Shown here one piece after another: positions 45,869 through 55,105 of a stretch of 64,000 bases of DNA. The DNA comes from UBA2334 sp964396895 (GTDB lineage: Bacteria; Pseudomonadota; Gammaproteobacteria; Burkholderiales; Burkholderiaceae_C). The notes beneath the pieces are model-generated. The model saw only the letters and a list, made by a program, of their open reading frames with translations, had not been told where the DNA came from and did not search any database. Within the stretch, counting starts at the first letter, position 1, and each line of letters begins with the position of its first letter. The position numbers and the translations under genes were made by a program. The stretch covers positions 66,961 to 130,960 of the forward strand of contig CAYNGJ010000011.1 in assembly GCA_964396895.1 (NCBI GenBank), read 5' to 3'.

Positions 45869-48172
45869 TCACTTGGCTGACGACCGGCGCGAGGCCTGGC
45901 GACGCAGCAACGTGTAGAACACACCCGCCAAAATGATGGCAACCAACACAATCAACAACACAGCCACCCAACTGTTGTTGGACAAGGCCCACCGAACCGC
46001 CATGAGTGGCGGCAAACTGCCCACAAAATAATGACTGGCCGTTTCCATCGCATCGACCTCTTTGCCTCGGATGACGGCCACACCGCCTTGAATTTTGGGC
46101 ACCACGTCGGCATCCATGAGCGCATGCAGCATGTCAGCCTGCCCGCTGGCACGGTCACTGGTGAACGCGACCACCGTGCGCCCTTTCTGCATGGGAGACT
46201 CAAACCCGAACAAAACAGCGTCTTTGGCCAGTGTGTTGGCCGACAGGTCCGCCACAGGCAAGGTTTTGGCATCTGGCGTTTCGTACCAAGGCATGAACTT
46301 CTGTTTCAGTGCGGTAAGCGAAAACGTGCGCGCCGCGCCATCCACAGAGAACGGCATGCTCTTGGCCCATTCTTTGAGCAGTGGCTGACTCGCTGTGCCG
46401 CCGATCATCAAAATATCTTTACTGGCGAATTTCTGCACATCGGCGGCCCGCGTCACCGACACACCATACACGGGCAAGCCGGTGGATTCACCCATGCGCC
46501 CCATGAGCGTCAAATAGGTGCCGATGTCACTGACCCCGTAGTTGTCGGGCAGCACCACGGCCGTTTCGGACAGGTCGGCCATTCGGGTGAATGGGAAGCC
46601 GGTGTTGGCAAACGCACTCATGTCCGGCATCTTGATGTAGTGTGGAAACTTGCTGATGTCCAACTCAGAGTCGGGATCAATGGCTGCACGTGTGTTGTCC
46701 AGCACCACGTCTCGGCAAGCACCCTCTTTGGGGTAATCGAAACTGAAGTGGAATTGAACTTGGCTGCGTGAGCGAATGTGGCTCACAGGCATGTGAAACT
46801 TCACCTCTGCGGGCAGTATTTCACCGGGGGCGTATTTGCCCACCAGTTGACCCAGCTTGGAATCAGGCATCTCGGCGCCCGGGTAGGCCAGCAATGGATA
46901 GGAGTTGACGTATTTTTCGTTGACCAGGATGTTCAGATTGGACTTGTCCTGCCGAGGACGAGGCGTGTACCGGTACTTCAGATCAAACGGAACACCGGGT
47001 GAGTTCCAGGCGAACAAGTCTGGCGGCGTGATGATGTTCACCCGCACCAAATCAGGGGAGAGGCCGCGGACGTTCAGGTCCTCCAACGTGGCCAGTTCGC
47101 CAAACTTGACGGGGCGATCGCTGGGCAGCCAGCGAGGGGCGTCATAAGGCACCCGCGGTTTGAGGCCGTCCAAGCGTGCATTGCTGACCGTCTGACCTGC
47201 CAGTGCCGTTTTGCCCAGCCCGAGCGATGTGGCGGCCACGCGCAACTCAGCGGCATCGCGTCCGAGCACATACAACACCTTGAAGCGCGAATCCAACGGA
47301 TGCGGCGCCACGGAAATGCTGGGCCCGTTGATGGCAGGAATGTCCACCAAACCCTGAGGGCGGTCATCGCTGGTGGCGAACACCACCACGTGGTCAGTCG
47401 GCAACTTGTTGAGGTGTGCCGGGAACCACGCACCGCGGTAGCTGGCTTGCTCACCAAACCAAGAGGCGACAATACCGGCCGCCTCCAGTGTGGCGATCGA
47501 TGGACTGGCACCAAACACAAATGGTCGCTCCAAGCGACGCCCATCCCGGCGATCAAAGAAAGGCGCAGGGAGCATGGCCAACTCATTGACGCCTGACATG
47601 GGTGCAACCGTGAATTGCAACGAGCTTTGGTTGCTCATGTTCAGCCACAGGCTGGAGTGGAAGGGATCTTCGCAATCCAGTGTGTAGTGTGCAATGAACT
47701 GGAGACTGAGACGATTCAGGTCACTGACCAAACGCGGGTCAATGGCCACCTCGCGCACCATGGGGGCCCCGGCGTTCTCTTTGGGCAAGGGAATGGTCTG
47801 AGCCACTTCACCGTTGAGCATCACCTTGAGGTGTGACAGGTTGGTCAGCAGGGATGGGGAGTACGTGAAGTCCAATTTCAGTTTCAGCGCGGTGACCACC
47901 TCATCAGGAGGCACGGTGAAGGTCACTGAATAAATGGGGTCTATGCCCCTGAGCTGAAAGGGCTGGGTCACCCCCAGCTGTTTGAACGTGAAACTGTAGC
48001 TGCCGAGTTGCGAGGCGGGGCTGCTCAAGGCCGCTGTGACAGAGGAAGTCTCGCCGACTTCGGTCGTCAATCCCCGGTTTTTCTTGCTCTGCGCCCAGGC
48101 GTCGGGCGTGATGGACGACGTGATGATGGCGGCACCGAACATGAGTGCTGCAAGCAGTTGACGTTTAAACAT
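45869..48172 (-). CDS. bcsB: Cellulose synthase periplasmic subunit B
   Basis: Encodes 767 residues from the ATG at 48172, which has AAGGGA seven bases upstream; an in-frame ATG at 48202 adds residues before the signal peptide. A signal peptide (KRQLLAALMFGAAIITSS) ends near AWAQS. The body has the carbohydrate-binding and flavodoxin-like repeats of BcsB (FTVPPDEVVTALKLKLDFTYSP, LDCEDPFHSSLW), and a C-terminal membrane anchor near residues 725-750 (WVAVLLIVLVAIILAGVF) with basic tail. BcsB is needed with BcsA for cellulose synthesis. Confidence 0.95.
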   Translation of the reverse strand: MFKRQLLAALMFGAAIITSSITPDAWAQSKKNRGLTTEVGETSSVTAALSSPASQLGSYSFTFKQLGVTQPFQLRGIDPIYSVTFTVPPDEVVTALKLKLDFTYSPSLLTNLSHLKVMLNGEVAQTIPLPKENAGAPMVREVAIDPRLVSDLNRLSLQFIAHYTLDCEDPFHSSLWLNMSNQSSLQFTVAPMSGVNELAMLPAPFFDRRDGRRLERPFVFGASPSIATLEAAGIVASWFGEQASYRGAWFPAHLNKLPTDHVVVFATSDDRPQGLVDIPAINGPSISVAPHPLDSRFKVLYVLGRDAAELRVAATSLGLGKTALAGQTVSNARLDGLKPRVPYDAPRWLPSDRPVKFGELATLEDLNVRGLSPDLVRVNIITPPDLFAWNSPGVPFDLKYRYTPRPRQDKSNLNILVNEKYVNSYPLLAYPGAEMPDSKLGQLVGKYAPGEILPAEVKFHMPVSHIRSRSQVQFHFSFDYPKEGACRDVVLDNTRAAIDPDSELDISKFPHYIKMPDMSAFANTGFPFTRMADLSETAVVLPDNYGVSDIGTYLTLMGRMGESTGLPVYGVSVTRAADVQKFASKDILMIGGTASQPLLKEWAKSMPFSVDGAARTFSLTALKQKFMPWYETPDAKTLPVADLSANTLAKDAVLFGFESPMQKGRTVVAFTSDRASGQADMLHALMDADVVPKIQGGVAVIRGKEVDAMETASHYFVGSLPPLMAVRWALSNNSWVAVLLIVLVAIILAGVFYTLLRRQASRRSSAK

Positions 48173-48211
48173 GTAATTTCCCTTGTATCCCATGAAGTTC
48201 ATCGAGCGAGC

Positions 48212-50467
48212 TCACGATGCACTTTTACCCACCCTATTAGCAGTGGCGGCCACTGCTTTGGTCGCGACCAACCGCGTGCGTCGATCTCGGAGCACATTGA
48301 ACAACAACATGCCCAGTACCTTGAAACCACTCAACCCCATCCAGGCCACCTCGCGCAGCGAAGTCAACGGCTTGTCGAATTTGCGTTTGTCACCCCAAAC
48401 CACCCAACTGTCAGCCCGCGCGAAAGTGCACTGTACAAAATCGATGGATTGTTGTGTGGACATGGGTTCAAAACTCAGGCCAATTCGGCTGTCTCGGTTC
48501 AGCGTGACTTTGGCGTCAAATTCAAATTCATCCATGCCGCGTTGCAGCACGAGCTTGACAGCGTCGCCAGGCTGCAAGCCGATCGGTTCAGGCACGGAAA
48601 CACCCACACCGCCGTCTGAGTAATCGCTGGTCACGCACACCACACTGCGGCCCGATGGCAAACGCAGCGCAGCAGCCAACTTCATTTGGACCCTGTGAGA
48701 CGCACGGACCTGCCTGGCCTCGTTGGCCACCGCAATGCTGGCACCGAGCATCATCAGGTTGTAGGAGGTCCAGATCAGGTTCAGCACGATGGTGTCCACG
48801 TCAGGGCCGACTTCCCAGAACAGACGAATGACCCCCACCACAAAACCCAGCAAACTCAAACCCATCAGAATCAAGTAGGGCTTGGAGATGTCCCAGTCGA
48901 AAAACTCGCGCTGGTTCAGCCCCCCTTTGGCCGTCACGTTGAACTTGCCGTATTTGGGGTTGACGAAAGCCACGAGGGTAGGCCTCAGGATGTACCAGGC
49001 CAACACCGACTCATACACCTCGGCCCAAAAGGAGTGCCTGAATTCACCCTGCATGCGAGAGTTCGTCAGGTTGGCGTGCAACAGGTGCGGCAGCGCGTAC
49101 AGGGCAATGCTCAGGGCCGACGCCTGGATCACCTGTGACCCCAGCAGCAAAAAAGCCAGCGGCGCCGTCAAAAACACCAAGCGCGGAAGGCCGTAGAAGA
49201 AATGCAGCATGGCATTGGCGTAACACAGCCGTTGCGCCAGCTTCAGGCCTGGGCCAAACAAGGGATTGTCCAGCCGAAAAATCTGCGCCATGCCTCGCGC
49301 CCAACGAATTCGTTGCCCCACGTGTCCACCCAACGACTCGGTGGCAAACCCCGCCGCCTGCGGAATCGCCAAATAGGCCGTGGAATAGCCTTTTCGGTGC
49401 ATTTTGAGGGCCGTGTGAGCGTCTTCGGTCACCGTTTCAACGGCGATGCCCCCAATTTCGTCCAAAGCGGACCGCTTCATGACCGCGCAGGAACCACAGA
49501 AAAACGTGGCGTTCCACAGGTCGTTCCCATCTTGCACCAGGCCGTAGAACAGCTCACCCTCGTTGGGAACTTTTTTGAAGGTTCCCAGGTTCTTCTCAAA
49601 CGGATCGGGCGAGAAAAAATGGTGTGGTGTCTGCACCATGGCCAGCTTGGGGTCCTTGCCGAACCACCCCATGGCGATCTGCAGAAAAGTGCGCGTGGGA
49701 ATGTGATCGCAGTCAAACACAGCCACGTACTCACCATTGACGCGCTTCAGTGCCGCGTTGATGTTGCCCGCCTTGGCGTGCTTATTGCCCGTCCGCGTCA
49801 AGTAACCCACACCCGCCTCTTCCGCGAAGGCTTTGAACTCTTCCCGACGGCCATCGTCCAAGATGTAGACCCTGAGTTTGTCTTTCGGCCAGTCGATGGC
49901 CATGGCGGCGAACACCGTGGTTTTGACGACCTTCAGCGGTTCGTTGTAGGTGGGGATCAGCAGGTCCACCGTGGGCCAGTGCTTGAGGTCTGAGGGCATG
50001 GGCACGGGCTTGCGCTCCAGTGGCCACGCTGTTTGAAAATACCCCAGGGCCAACACGATCCACGCATACAACTCGGCCACAAACAGGCCAGAGCCAAACA
50101 ACCCGCTCAGCCAGGTGTCGAACGATATGGTTTCGGTCAGACGCCAGTACAGGTACCGGGTTGACGCCACCAGCGACAGCACAATGAGCACCTGGGTGAT
50201 GTAGCGCCCTGGAAGACTCCGCAGGAATAAAGCCGCGCCAAAAGACAGCAGACCGAGCATTAACTGCTGATTGGCGGTCAACGGTGTGGTAACGGTGAGC
50301 CACACCACCGGCAATGCCACCACCAACACCAGCAGTTGAACCAGCAGGCTTTGCCACCCCATCCAACCGGCGAGAGCTCGTACAAATTTCACCGACAAGG
50401 CAAACAACCGTCGGTGGCCCAACATGCGCATTTGCATGCGGGCGTAACGAATTCGGCGCATGTTCAT
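48212..50467 (-). CDS. bcsA: Cellulose synthase catalytic subunit A with PilZ domain
   Basis: Encodes 751 residues. Several N-terminal membrane helices precede the GT2 domain: DLLIPTYNEPLKV, DDGRREEF, AVFDCDHIPTR, TEDAHTALKMHRKG and QRIRWARG (QxxRW). More helices follow, then the PilZ domain with RASHR and SDYSDGGVGV, i.e. RxxxR and DxSxxG, which bind c-di-GMP. BcsA polymerises UDP-glucose into cellulose and extrudes it. The start at 50467 is just after bcsQ; an upstream frame to 50521 adds nothing conserved. Synthesis should therefore depend on c-di-GMP. Confidence 0.97.
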   Translation of the reverse strand: MNMRRIRYARMQMRMLGHRRLFALSVKFVRALAGWMGWQSLLVQLLVLVVALPVVWLTVTTPLTANQQLMLGLLSFGAALFLRSLPGRYITQVLIVLSLVASTRYLYWRLTETISFDTWLSGLFGSGLFVAELYAWIVLALGYFQTAWPLERKPVPMPSDLKHWPTVDLLIPTYNEPLKVVKTTVFAAMAIDWPKDKLRVYILDDGRREEFKAFAEEAGVGYLTRTGNKHAKAGNINAALKRVNGEYVAVFDCDHIPTRTFLQIAMGWFGKDPKLAMVQTPHHFFSPDPFEKNLGTFKKVPNEGELFYGLVQDGNDLWNATFFCGSCAVMKRSALDEIGGIAVETVTEDAHTALKMHRKGYSTAYLAIPQAAGFATESLGGHVGQRIRWARGMAQIFRLDNPLFGPGLKLAQRLCYANAMLHFFYGLPRLVFLTAPLAFLLLGSQVIQASALSIALYALPHLLHANLTNSRMQGEFRHSFWAEVYESVLAWYILRPTLVAFVNPKYGKFNVTAKGGLNQREFFDWDISKPYLILMGLSLLGFVVGVIRLFWEVGPDVDTIVLNLIWTSYNLMMLGASIAVANEARQVRASHRVQMKLAAALRLPSGRSVVCVTSDYSDGGVGVSVPEPIGLQPGDAVKLVLQRGMDEFEFDAKVTLNRDSRIGLSFEPMSTQQSIDFVQCTFARADSWVVWGDKRKFDKPLTSLREVAWMGLSGFKVLGMLLFNVLRDRRTRLVATKAVAATANRVGKSAS

Positions 50468-50469
50468 GG

Positions 50470-51252
50470 TCAACCTGCCCTTCGGGTCTGAGCAAACACG
50501 GCCAACTGCTGCGCCAGCCACTGCCCCACCTGCTGAATGTCGCGCGAAGCCTCCCCATGCGGGGCATATTGAAGCACCGACTGATCGAACGCCAGCGCTT
50601 CGCGCACTGCCTCATCCTGATGGACCACATGAGGCACCACACGATCCGACAAAGCGGAGCGAACCGCTCGCACCACATCGCGGGACAAGGTGCTGCCAGC
50701 GTTGACGTTGTTCAACAAATAAGCAGCCCCATGGAAGTGCTCCCGACCCACGCAATAGCGATCCAGGATGGTCTCCATGGCAGGCAAGGTGGCATAGGAG
50801 GCTGGGTCAGCGTGGATGACCACCAACACAAAATTCGCCACCCGCAATGCCTGCTGCTGGTAGAGGGATGGACCCGGCGGGGTGTCAACCACCACCAAGT
50901 CGGCCAGGCCAGCGGGCAGGCCGCGCAGCCCTGCGCTCAGCCAATCCGGGTGAGCCGACAGGTGAACCTCCAGCGCATCCCTGTCGGTTTCATTGAGGTT
51001 GCCATAGGGCAATACCCATGGGCCGCCAGCCCCCTGGAACACACTGGTCTGCCAGGGGCGTTCTTGCAAGGTGGCTCTGCCAGCCCCATCGATCTCGTTG
51101 GCATCCACTCCCAAGTGCAGGCGCAGCGCGTTCTGGGGGTCCAGATCAACAGCCAACACCTTGCGGGTGCGACTCAAGGCCAAACCCAGGCTGGCCGCGA
51201 GCGTTGTTTTGCCCACCCCCCCTTTGGCGGAAACCACAGAAAGAACTACCAC
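50470..51252 (-). CDS. bcsQ: Cellulose biosynthesis ParA-like ATPase BcsQ
   Basis: Encodes 260 residues. The deviant Walker A KGGVGKTTLAAS, the switch AVDLDPQNALRLHLG and VVVDTPPGPSLYQQQA are BcsQ/YhjQ features. BcsQ places or assembles the synthase at the pole in enterobacteria. It overlaps bcsP by 7 bases and is followed by bcsA after 2 bases. Confidence 0.93.
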   Translation of the reverse strand: MVVLSVVSAKGGVGKTTLAASLGLALSRTRKVLAVDLDPQNALRLHLGVDANEIDGAGRATLQERPWQTSVFQGAGGPWVLPYGNLNETDRDALEVHLSAHPDWLSAGLRGLPAGLADLVVVDTPPGPSLYQQQALRVANFVLVVIHADPASYATLPAMETILDRYCVGREHFHGAAYLLNNVNAGSTLSRDVVRAVRSALSDRVVPHVVHQDEAVREALAFDQSVLQYAPHGEASRDIQQVGQWLAQQLAVFAQTRRAG

Positions 51253-52004
51253 TTGACCAACCTTTTGAGTGGACCCGAGGCCTGATCGGCCTCGGCGGAC
51301 CGCACGGCCACTTGGGCCATTCGGTCAAACATTTGCTTCAATTCCGTTCGCGGCTCTGCGGCTTTCTGGACCACCGGCGGCTCGGACACGGGCGGCACAA
51401 ACCGAGGCACAGGTACAGGCGCAGTCACGGGAGCAGGCGCAGTTATGGGCGCCAGTCCAGGCGCCAGGGCAGAAGCAGTCACGCAAGCGGGGGCTGTTGC
51501 TGGCGCAGGCGCAGTGGCAGGCTGCGCAATCGGCACCTGCATGACCACGGCAGCGGGTGCCACCACGGGCGGTGCGACCACCTCGTCGACTTTCAGGGGT
51601 GGCGGCTGAACAAACACCGGCACGGATGCGACCGCCACAGGCACTGTCACAGATGGCTCTGCCGGTGGCACAACCACCTGCGGGTGGAACACTTCGACTG
51701 CAGGCGCCGCAGGCTCGCTCGCCCCTTGTTGCTGCACCACGGCTGCCAGGGGCGTGACGCGCAAGGGCGACTTCACCGGCGCCGTACGAAGTGGTTCGGC
51801 CACCTGCCGTTGCCGCACGGCACCGGGGACCACACCCGCGCGAGCAGAGGGCGCTTCGTGGTGTTGTTGTGGCTGAATGTGTCCCAACATGGGCCAAGCG
51901 CGTTGAGCGGCGTCGGCCTGATCGTGCTCGACGATTTCCTGGTACGTCCCCGCATCACCCCCAAAGCGGCGAAACAGGTTGGTTATGTCCTCGGCCTTTG
52001 ACAT
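51246..52004 (-). CDS. bcsP: Cellulose biosynthesis protein BcsP (BcsR-like N-terminus, Pro/Ala/Val-rich)
   Basis: Encodes 252 residues. The first 30 (AEDITNLFRRFGGDAGTYQEI) match the small BcsR-like domain found at the N-terminus of BcsP. The middle 150 residues are Pro/Ala/Val-rich low complexity (many PA and PV repeats) and the last 35 form a helix (RTELKQMFDRMAQVAVRSAE). It probably regulates or scaffolds the synthase next to BcsQ. The ATG at 52004 is the family start. The name is based on position and the N-terminal motif. Confidence 0.8.
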   Translation of the reverse strand: MSKAEDITNLFRRFGGDAGTYQEIVEHDQADAAQRAWPMLGHIQPQQHHEAPSARAGVVPGAVRQRQVAEPLRTAPVKSPLRVTPLAAVVQQQGASEPAAPAVEVFHPQVVVPPAEPSVTVPVAVASVPVFVQPPPLKVDEVVAPPVVAPAAVVMQVPIAQPATAPAPATAPACVTASALAPGLAPITAPAPVTAPVPVPRFVPPVSEPPVVQKAAEPRTELKQMFDRMAQVAVRSAEADQASGPLKRLVKW

Positions 52005-52053
52005 GACACCCTCTCTGGTTGTTTTGTTTTCATGACACTCCCTCCAACACCCA

Positions 52054-52536
52054 TCAAGGCGCTGACAGCGCAAACACCATTTCCATGGGGGCACCGGACC
52101 CCGTCAATTGACCCAGCGTCAAAGTCGGCGGTGAGCCTGCGGCGGAAAGCCACGTCGCATACACACCCTCCAAGAAGCCACCTGCCACGTCGGCATCCAA
52201 CTGCAGCGCCGCAGGCAGGGGACTGGCCCGGTGCGTGATGCGCAGGGACTGACCCAAATCGACCATGGCCACAAAACCCCACTGCATGCGTTGCCACACC
52301 CGGTTGGCCTGGTCCGCCATGCCCACCAAATCCGCACAAGGGTCCAGTGGAACTGTTTCTGCAAAACGGGATCCCAAGCGGCGCAACAGCTGACGGTACT
52401 CCGCCGGTGTCAGTTGTGCCTGCAACTCGGCCGACAGCAAATCCAAGAATACGGCCCACTGAGGCGAAACGCGCTCCAGCGCCAAGTGCCTGAGCAAGTC
52501 GGTGGAATCTGCCTCAACCTCGGAACCGTTCGACAT
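52054..52536 (-). CDS. bcsD: Cellulose synthase subunit D
   Basis: Encodes 160 residues, the size of BcsD. Segments such as SPQWAVFLDLLSAELQAQL, YRQLLRRLGSRFAE and WGFVAMVDLGQSLRITHRASPLP match the family. BcsD forms a periplasmic octamer that helps crystallise glucan chains in Komagataeibacter. First gene of the visible operon. An in-frame ATG at 52572 is possible; the chosen start avoids a Cys/Lys-rich extension. Confidence 0.85.
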   Translation of the reverse strand: MSNGSEVEADSTDLLRHLALERVSPQWAVFLDLLSAELQAQLTPAEYRQLLRRLGSRFAETVPLDPCADLVGMADQANRVWQRMQWGFVAMVDLGQSLRITHRASPLPAALQLDADVAGGFLEGVYATWLSAAGSPPTLTLGQLTGSGAPMEMVFALSAP

Positions 52537-52808
52537 GATGTGCTTTTCTACCTGTTGTTTGATCTGACACATTGTCGCGCCGTCAGATGTCTTGTGTATA
52601 TCACCGACCACCGCTTTGCTGCAACCCCGTGCCGGAATCACCGCAGGTGTTGTTTTTCGCGCCACCCCGGCTGAAGGTGAACCACGCTGCTGGTGGCACC
52701 CTAGGCGCGCGGGGGTGGTGGATACTTGTCAGCGCCATCGGTGCTGGCTGAGCCTCCTCGCCAGCCTGCCCACCGCCACACCCCTCGCAACAGGCCTCGT
52801 CACGCCCC
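52537..52808. promoter_or_regulatory. Divergent region between bcsD and scsB/dsbD
   Basis: A 272-base gap holding both promoters. No strong -35/-10 pair, hairpin or terminator is obvious to me. The right part is GC-rich with an ACCCTAGGC-like patch near 52700. Confidence 0.45.
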
Positions 52809-55025
52809 ATGTTTGAACCGCTTTATACACGCCTTGCCCCACTTACCCGCCCATGGGTGCTCCTGCAACTGTGGCTGAGCCTGCTGATGGCGGTGGCCAC
52901 CCTGCCTGTGACCGCCCAGAACCTGCTGGCCCCCAGCTCGGTCCGCAGTGAGCAGGTGACCGCCGAATTGCTGGCCCACGCACCGCAAGGCATGGGCGTG
53001 GGCCAGCCCGTTTGGCTGGGTCTGCAGCTCACGCACGCCCCTGGTTGGCACACCTACTGGCAAAACCCCGGCGACTCTGGCCTGCCCACGCAGCTTGACT
53101 GGCAGCTGCCTGAGGGCGTTCAGGTCGGCGACCTGGTGTGGCCCACACCCAAAAAATTCCCGCTGGGGCCATTGGCCAACTACGGATACGACGGCACCCT
53201 GTTGCTGGTGGTCCCGCTGACCATCACCCCCGAGTTCCGCGCGGCCAAGCTGGAGGTGGGGTTGAACGCCTCTTGGTTGGTCTGCCGTCAAGAATGCATT
53301 CCTGAGGAAGGGCAATTCAGACTGTCCGCCCCCAGCGCCCAGCCCCTGGCCCTGCACGGCATGGCGTTTGAAACCGCACTGGCTTTGCAACCAAAGTTAA
53401 TAGCTAATAACTTAATAAACACGAGCGTTGAAGGACAATTTCTTCATATTTTTTGGCCACAACCCTCCAAAACCTGGCACGGCAAGAGGCTGGAGTTCTT
53501 CCCCGTCACCCCCGGCCTGATCGAGCCCGGCGCCGCCTGGGAACAGAGTTGGAGCGCACAGGGTTGGTCGGCCCGTGTGCCGCTCAGCGCCTTGCGCAGC
53601 GAGTCGCCCGCGCAACTGCCCATGGTGCTGGCACTGGCAGAAACCACCCATGGCCAACCCGCGCAGGCGGGTGTGTTCACCACATCCACCGTGCAAGGCA
53701 GCTGGCCGCCGGTGCAGGCGGTACCTTCCCCAGGCATCAGCCCGGCGCTGGAGGCGGCGCTGCAGGACAACGCCGCCCGCGCCGCCGCTCCAACCAGCAC
53801 AGGCACCCCGCTGGGTCTGATCGGTGCGCTGCTGGGGGCACTGCTGGGCGGCATGGTGCTCAACCTCATGCCCTGCGTTTTCCCGGTGCTGGCCATCAAG
53901 GTGTTGGCCTTTGCCCAGCATGCCGAGCACACGCGGGCGCACCGCTTGGCTGGACTGGCCTACACCGCTGGGGTGGTGCTGTCCTTCTTGGCGCTGGGTG
54001 GCCTGTTGCTGGCGTTGCGGGCCGCCGGTGAACAACTGGGCTGGGGCTTTCAACTGCAAAACCCCTTGGTGGTGGCGGGCTTGGCGACGCTCTTCACCGT
54101 GATTGCCCTGAACCTGGCGGGCCTGTTTGAATTTGGCAGCGTGCTGCCCAGCCAACTGGCCAGCCTGCAGGCCAAACACCCGGTGGTGGACTCGTTTCTC
54201 ACGGGGGTGCTGGCCACTGCCATCGCCTCCCCGTGCACGGCACCGTTCATGGGGGCTTCGCTGGGACTGGCCATTGCGCTGCCCACCGTCCAGGCACTGG
54301 CCGTGTTCGCCGCACTGGGGGTGGGCATGGCCTTGCCCTACCTGCTGGCCAGCTGGGTTCCCGCCGTGGCCCGCGCGCTGCCCCGCCCGGGGGCCTGGAT
54401 GAACACCCTGCGGCAATTCCTGGCGTTTCCCATGTGGGCCACCGTGGTGTGGCTGCTGTGGGTGCTGGGGCAACAGACTGGCATCAACGGCGTGGCGGCA
54501 TTGCTCATGTGCCTGGTGGCGCTGGCCCTGCTGATCTGGGCATTGGGCCAGACCGGGCGCACCGGTGGTGTGCTGGCCGGCCTGGCCGCCGCAGGGCTGG
54601 CCTGGTTGCTGTGGGCGGTGGGGCCGCTGGTGACCGAGCTGCCCGGCACTCCCGCCGACGCCTTGGCCACCCACACCGCGGCCACCGCCGATTGGCAGGC
54701 CTGGACCCCCGCGCGCCAGGCCGAACTGCTGGCCCAAGGCCGCCCGGTGTTTGTGGACTTCACCGCCGCGTGGTGCGTGACCTGCCAATACAACAAACGC
54801 ACCACGTTGGCCGATGCCAACCTGCTGGCCGACATGCAACAACGCCAAGTGGCCCTGCTGCGCGCCGACTGGACCCGCCGCGACCCGGCGGTGACCCAGG
54901 CGCTGGCCTTGCTCCAGCGCAGTGGGGTGCCCACCTACGCGCTGCACACGCCCGGCCGGCCACCCCAGGTGCTGTCCGAGGTGCTGAGCGTGCAAGAGGT
55001 CAGAGACGCGCTGGCCAGGCGCTGA
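52809..55025 (+). CDS. Thiol:disulfide interchange protein, ScsB/DsbD-like
   Basis: Encodes 738 residues. After a signal peptide (LSLLMAVATLPVTAQ) the periplasmic N-domain carries SWLVCRQECIPEEG. The membrane domain (about 335-570) has the redox cysteines in NLMPCVFPVLAIK and IASPCTAPFMG. The C-terminal thioredoxin domain has WCVTC (C656/C659). It passes electrons from cytosolic thioredoxin to the periplasm. The N-domain is the ScsB type rather than classical DsbD. An AT-rich stretch (residues about 197-215) is likely an inserted repeat. Confidence 0.93.
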   Translation: MFEPLYTRLAPLTRPWVLLQLWLSLLMAVATLPVTAQNLLAPSSVRSEQVTAELLAHAPQGMGVGQPVWLGLQLTHAPGWHTYWQNPGDSGLPTQLDWQLPEGVQVGDLVWPTPKKFPLGPLANYGYDGTLLLVVPLTITPEFRAAKLEVGLNASWLVCRQECIPEEGQFRLSAPSAQPLALHGMAFETALALQPKLIANNLINTSVEGQFLHIFWPQPSKTWHGKRLEFFPVTPGLIEPGAAWEQSWSAQGWSARVPLSALRSESPAQLPMVLALAETTHGQPAQAGVFTTSTVQGSWPPVQAVPSPGISPALEAALQDNAARAAAPTSTGTPLGLIGALLGALLGGMVLNLMPCVFPVLAIKVLAFAQHAEHTRAHRLAGLAYTAGVVLSFLALGGLLLALRAAGEQLGWGFQLQNPLVVAGLATLFTVIALNLAGLFEFGSVLPSQLASLQAKHPVVDSFLTGVLATAIASPCTAPFMGASLGLAIALPTVQALAVFAALGVGMALPYLLASWVPAVARALPRPGAWMNTLRQFLAFPMWATVVWLLWVLGQQTGINGVAALLMCLVALALLIWALGQTGRTGGVLAGLAAAGLAWLLWAVGPLVTELPGTPADALATHTAATADWQAWTPARQAELLAQGRPVFVDFTAAWCVTCQYNKRTTLADANLLADMQQRQVALLRADWTRRDPAVTQALALLQRSGVPTYALHTPGRPPQVLSEVLSVQEVRDALARR
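53393..53448. repeat. AT-rich repeat-like segment in the scsB/dsbD-like gene
   Basis: AGTTAATAGCTAATAACTTA, then CGAGCGTTGAAGGACAATTT and TTCATATTTTTTGG. It encodes KLIANNLINTSVEGQFLHIF in a gene that is otherwise strongly GC-rich, and shares words with the other segments listed. Confidence 0.45.
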
Positions 55026-55105
55026 GCACTGGTGGCGGCGCAGCCTCGGTTGGCTCGGCAGGGATAATGCCCCCTGCACCCAACCAGAACCTGTGGACCC
55101 CACCG

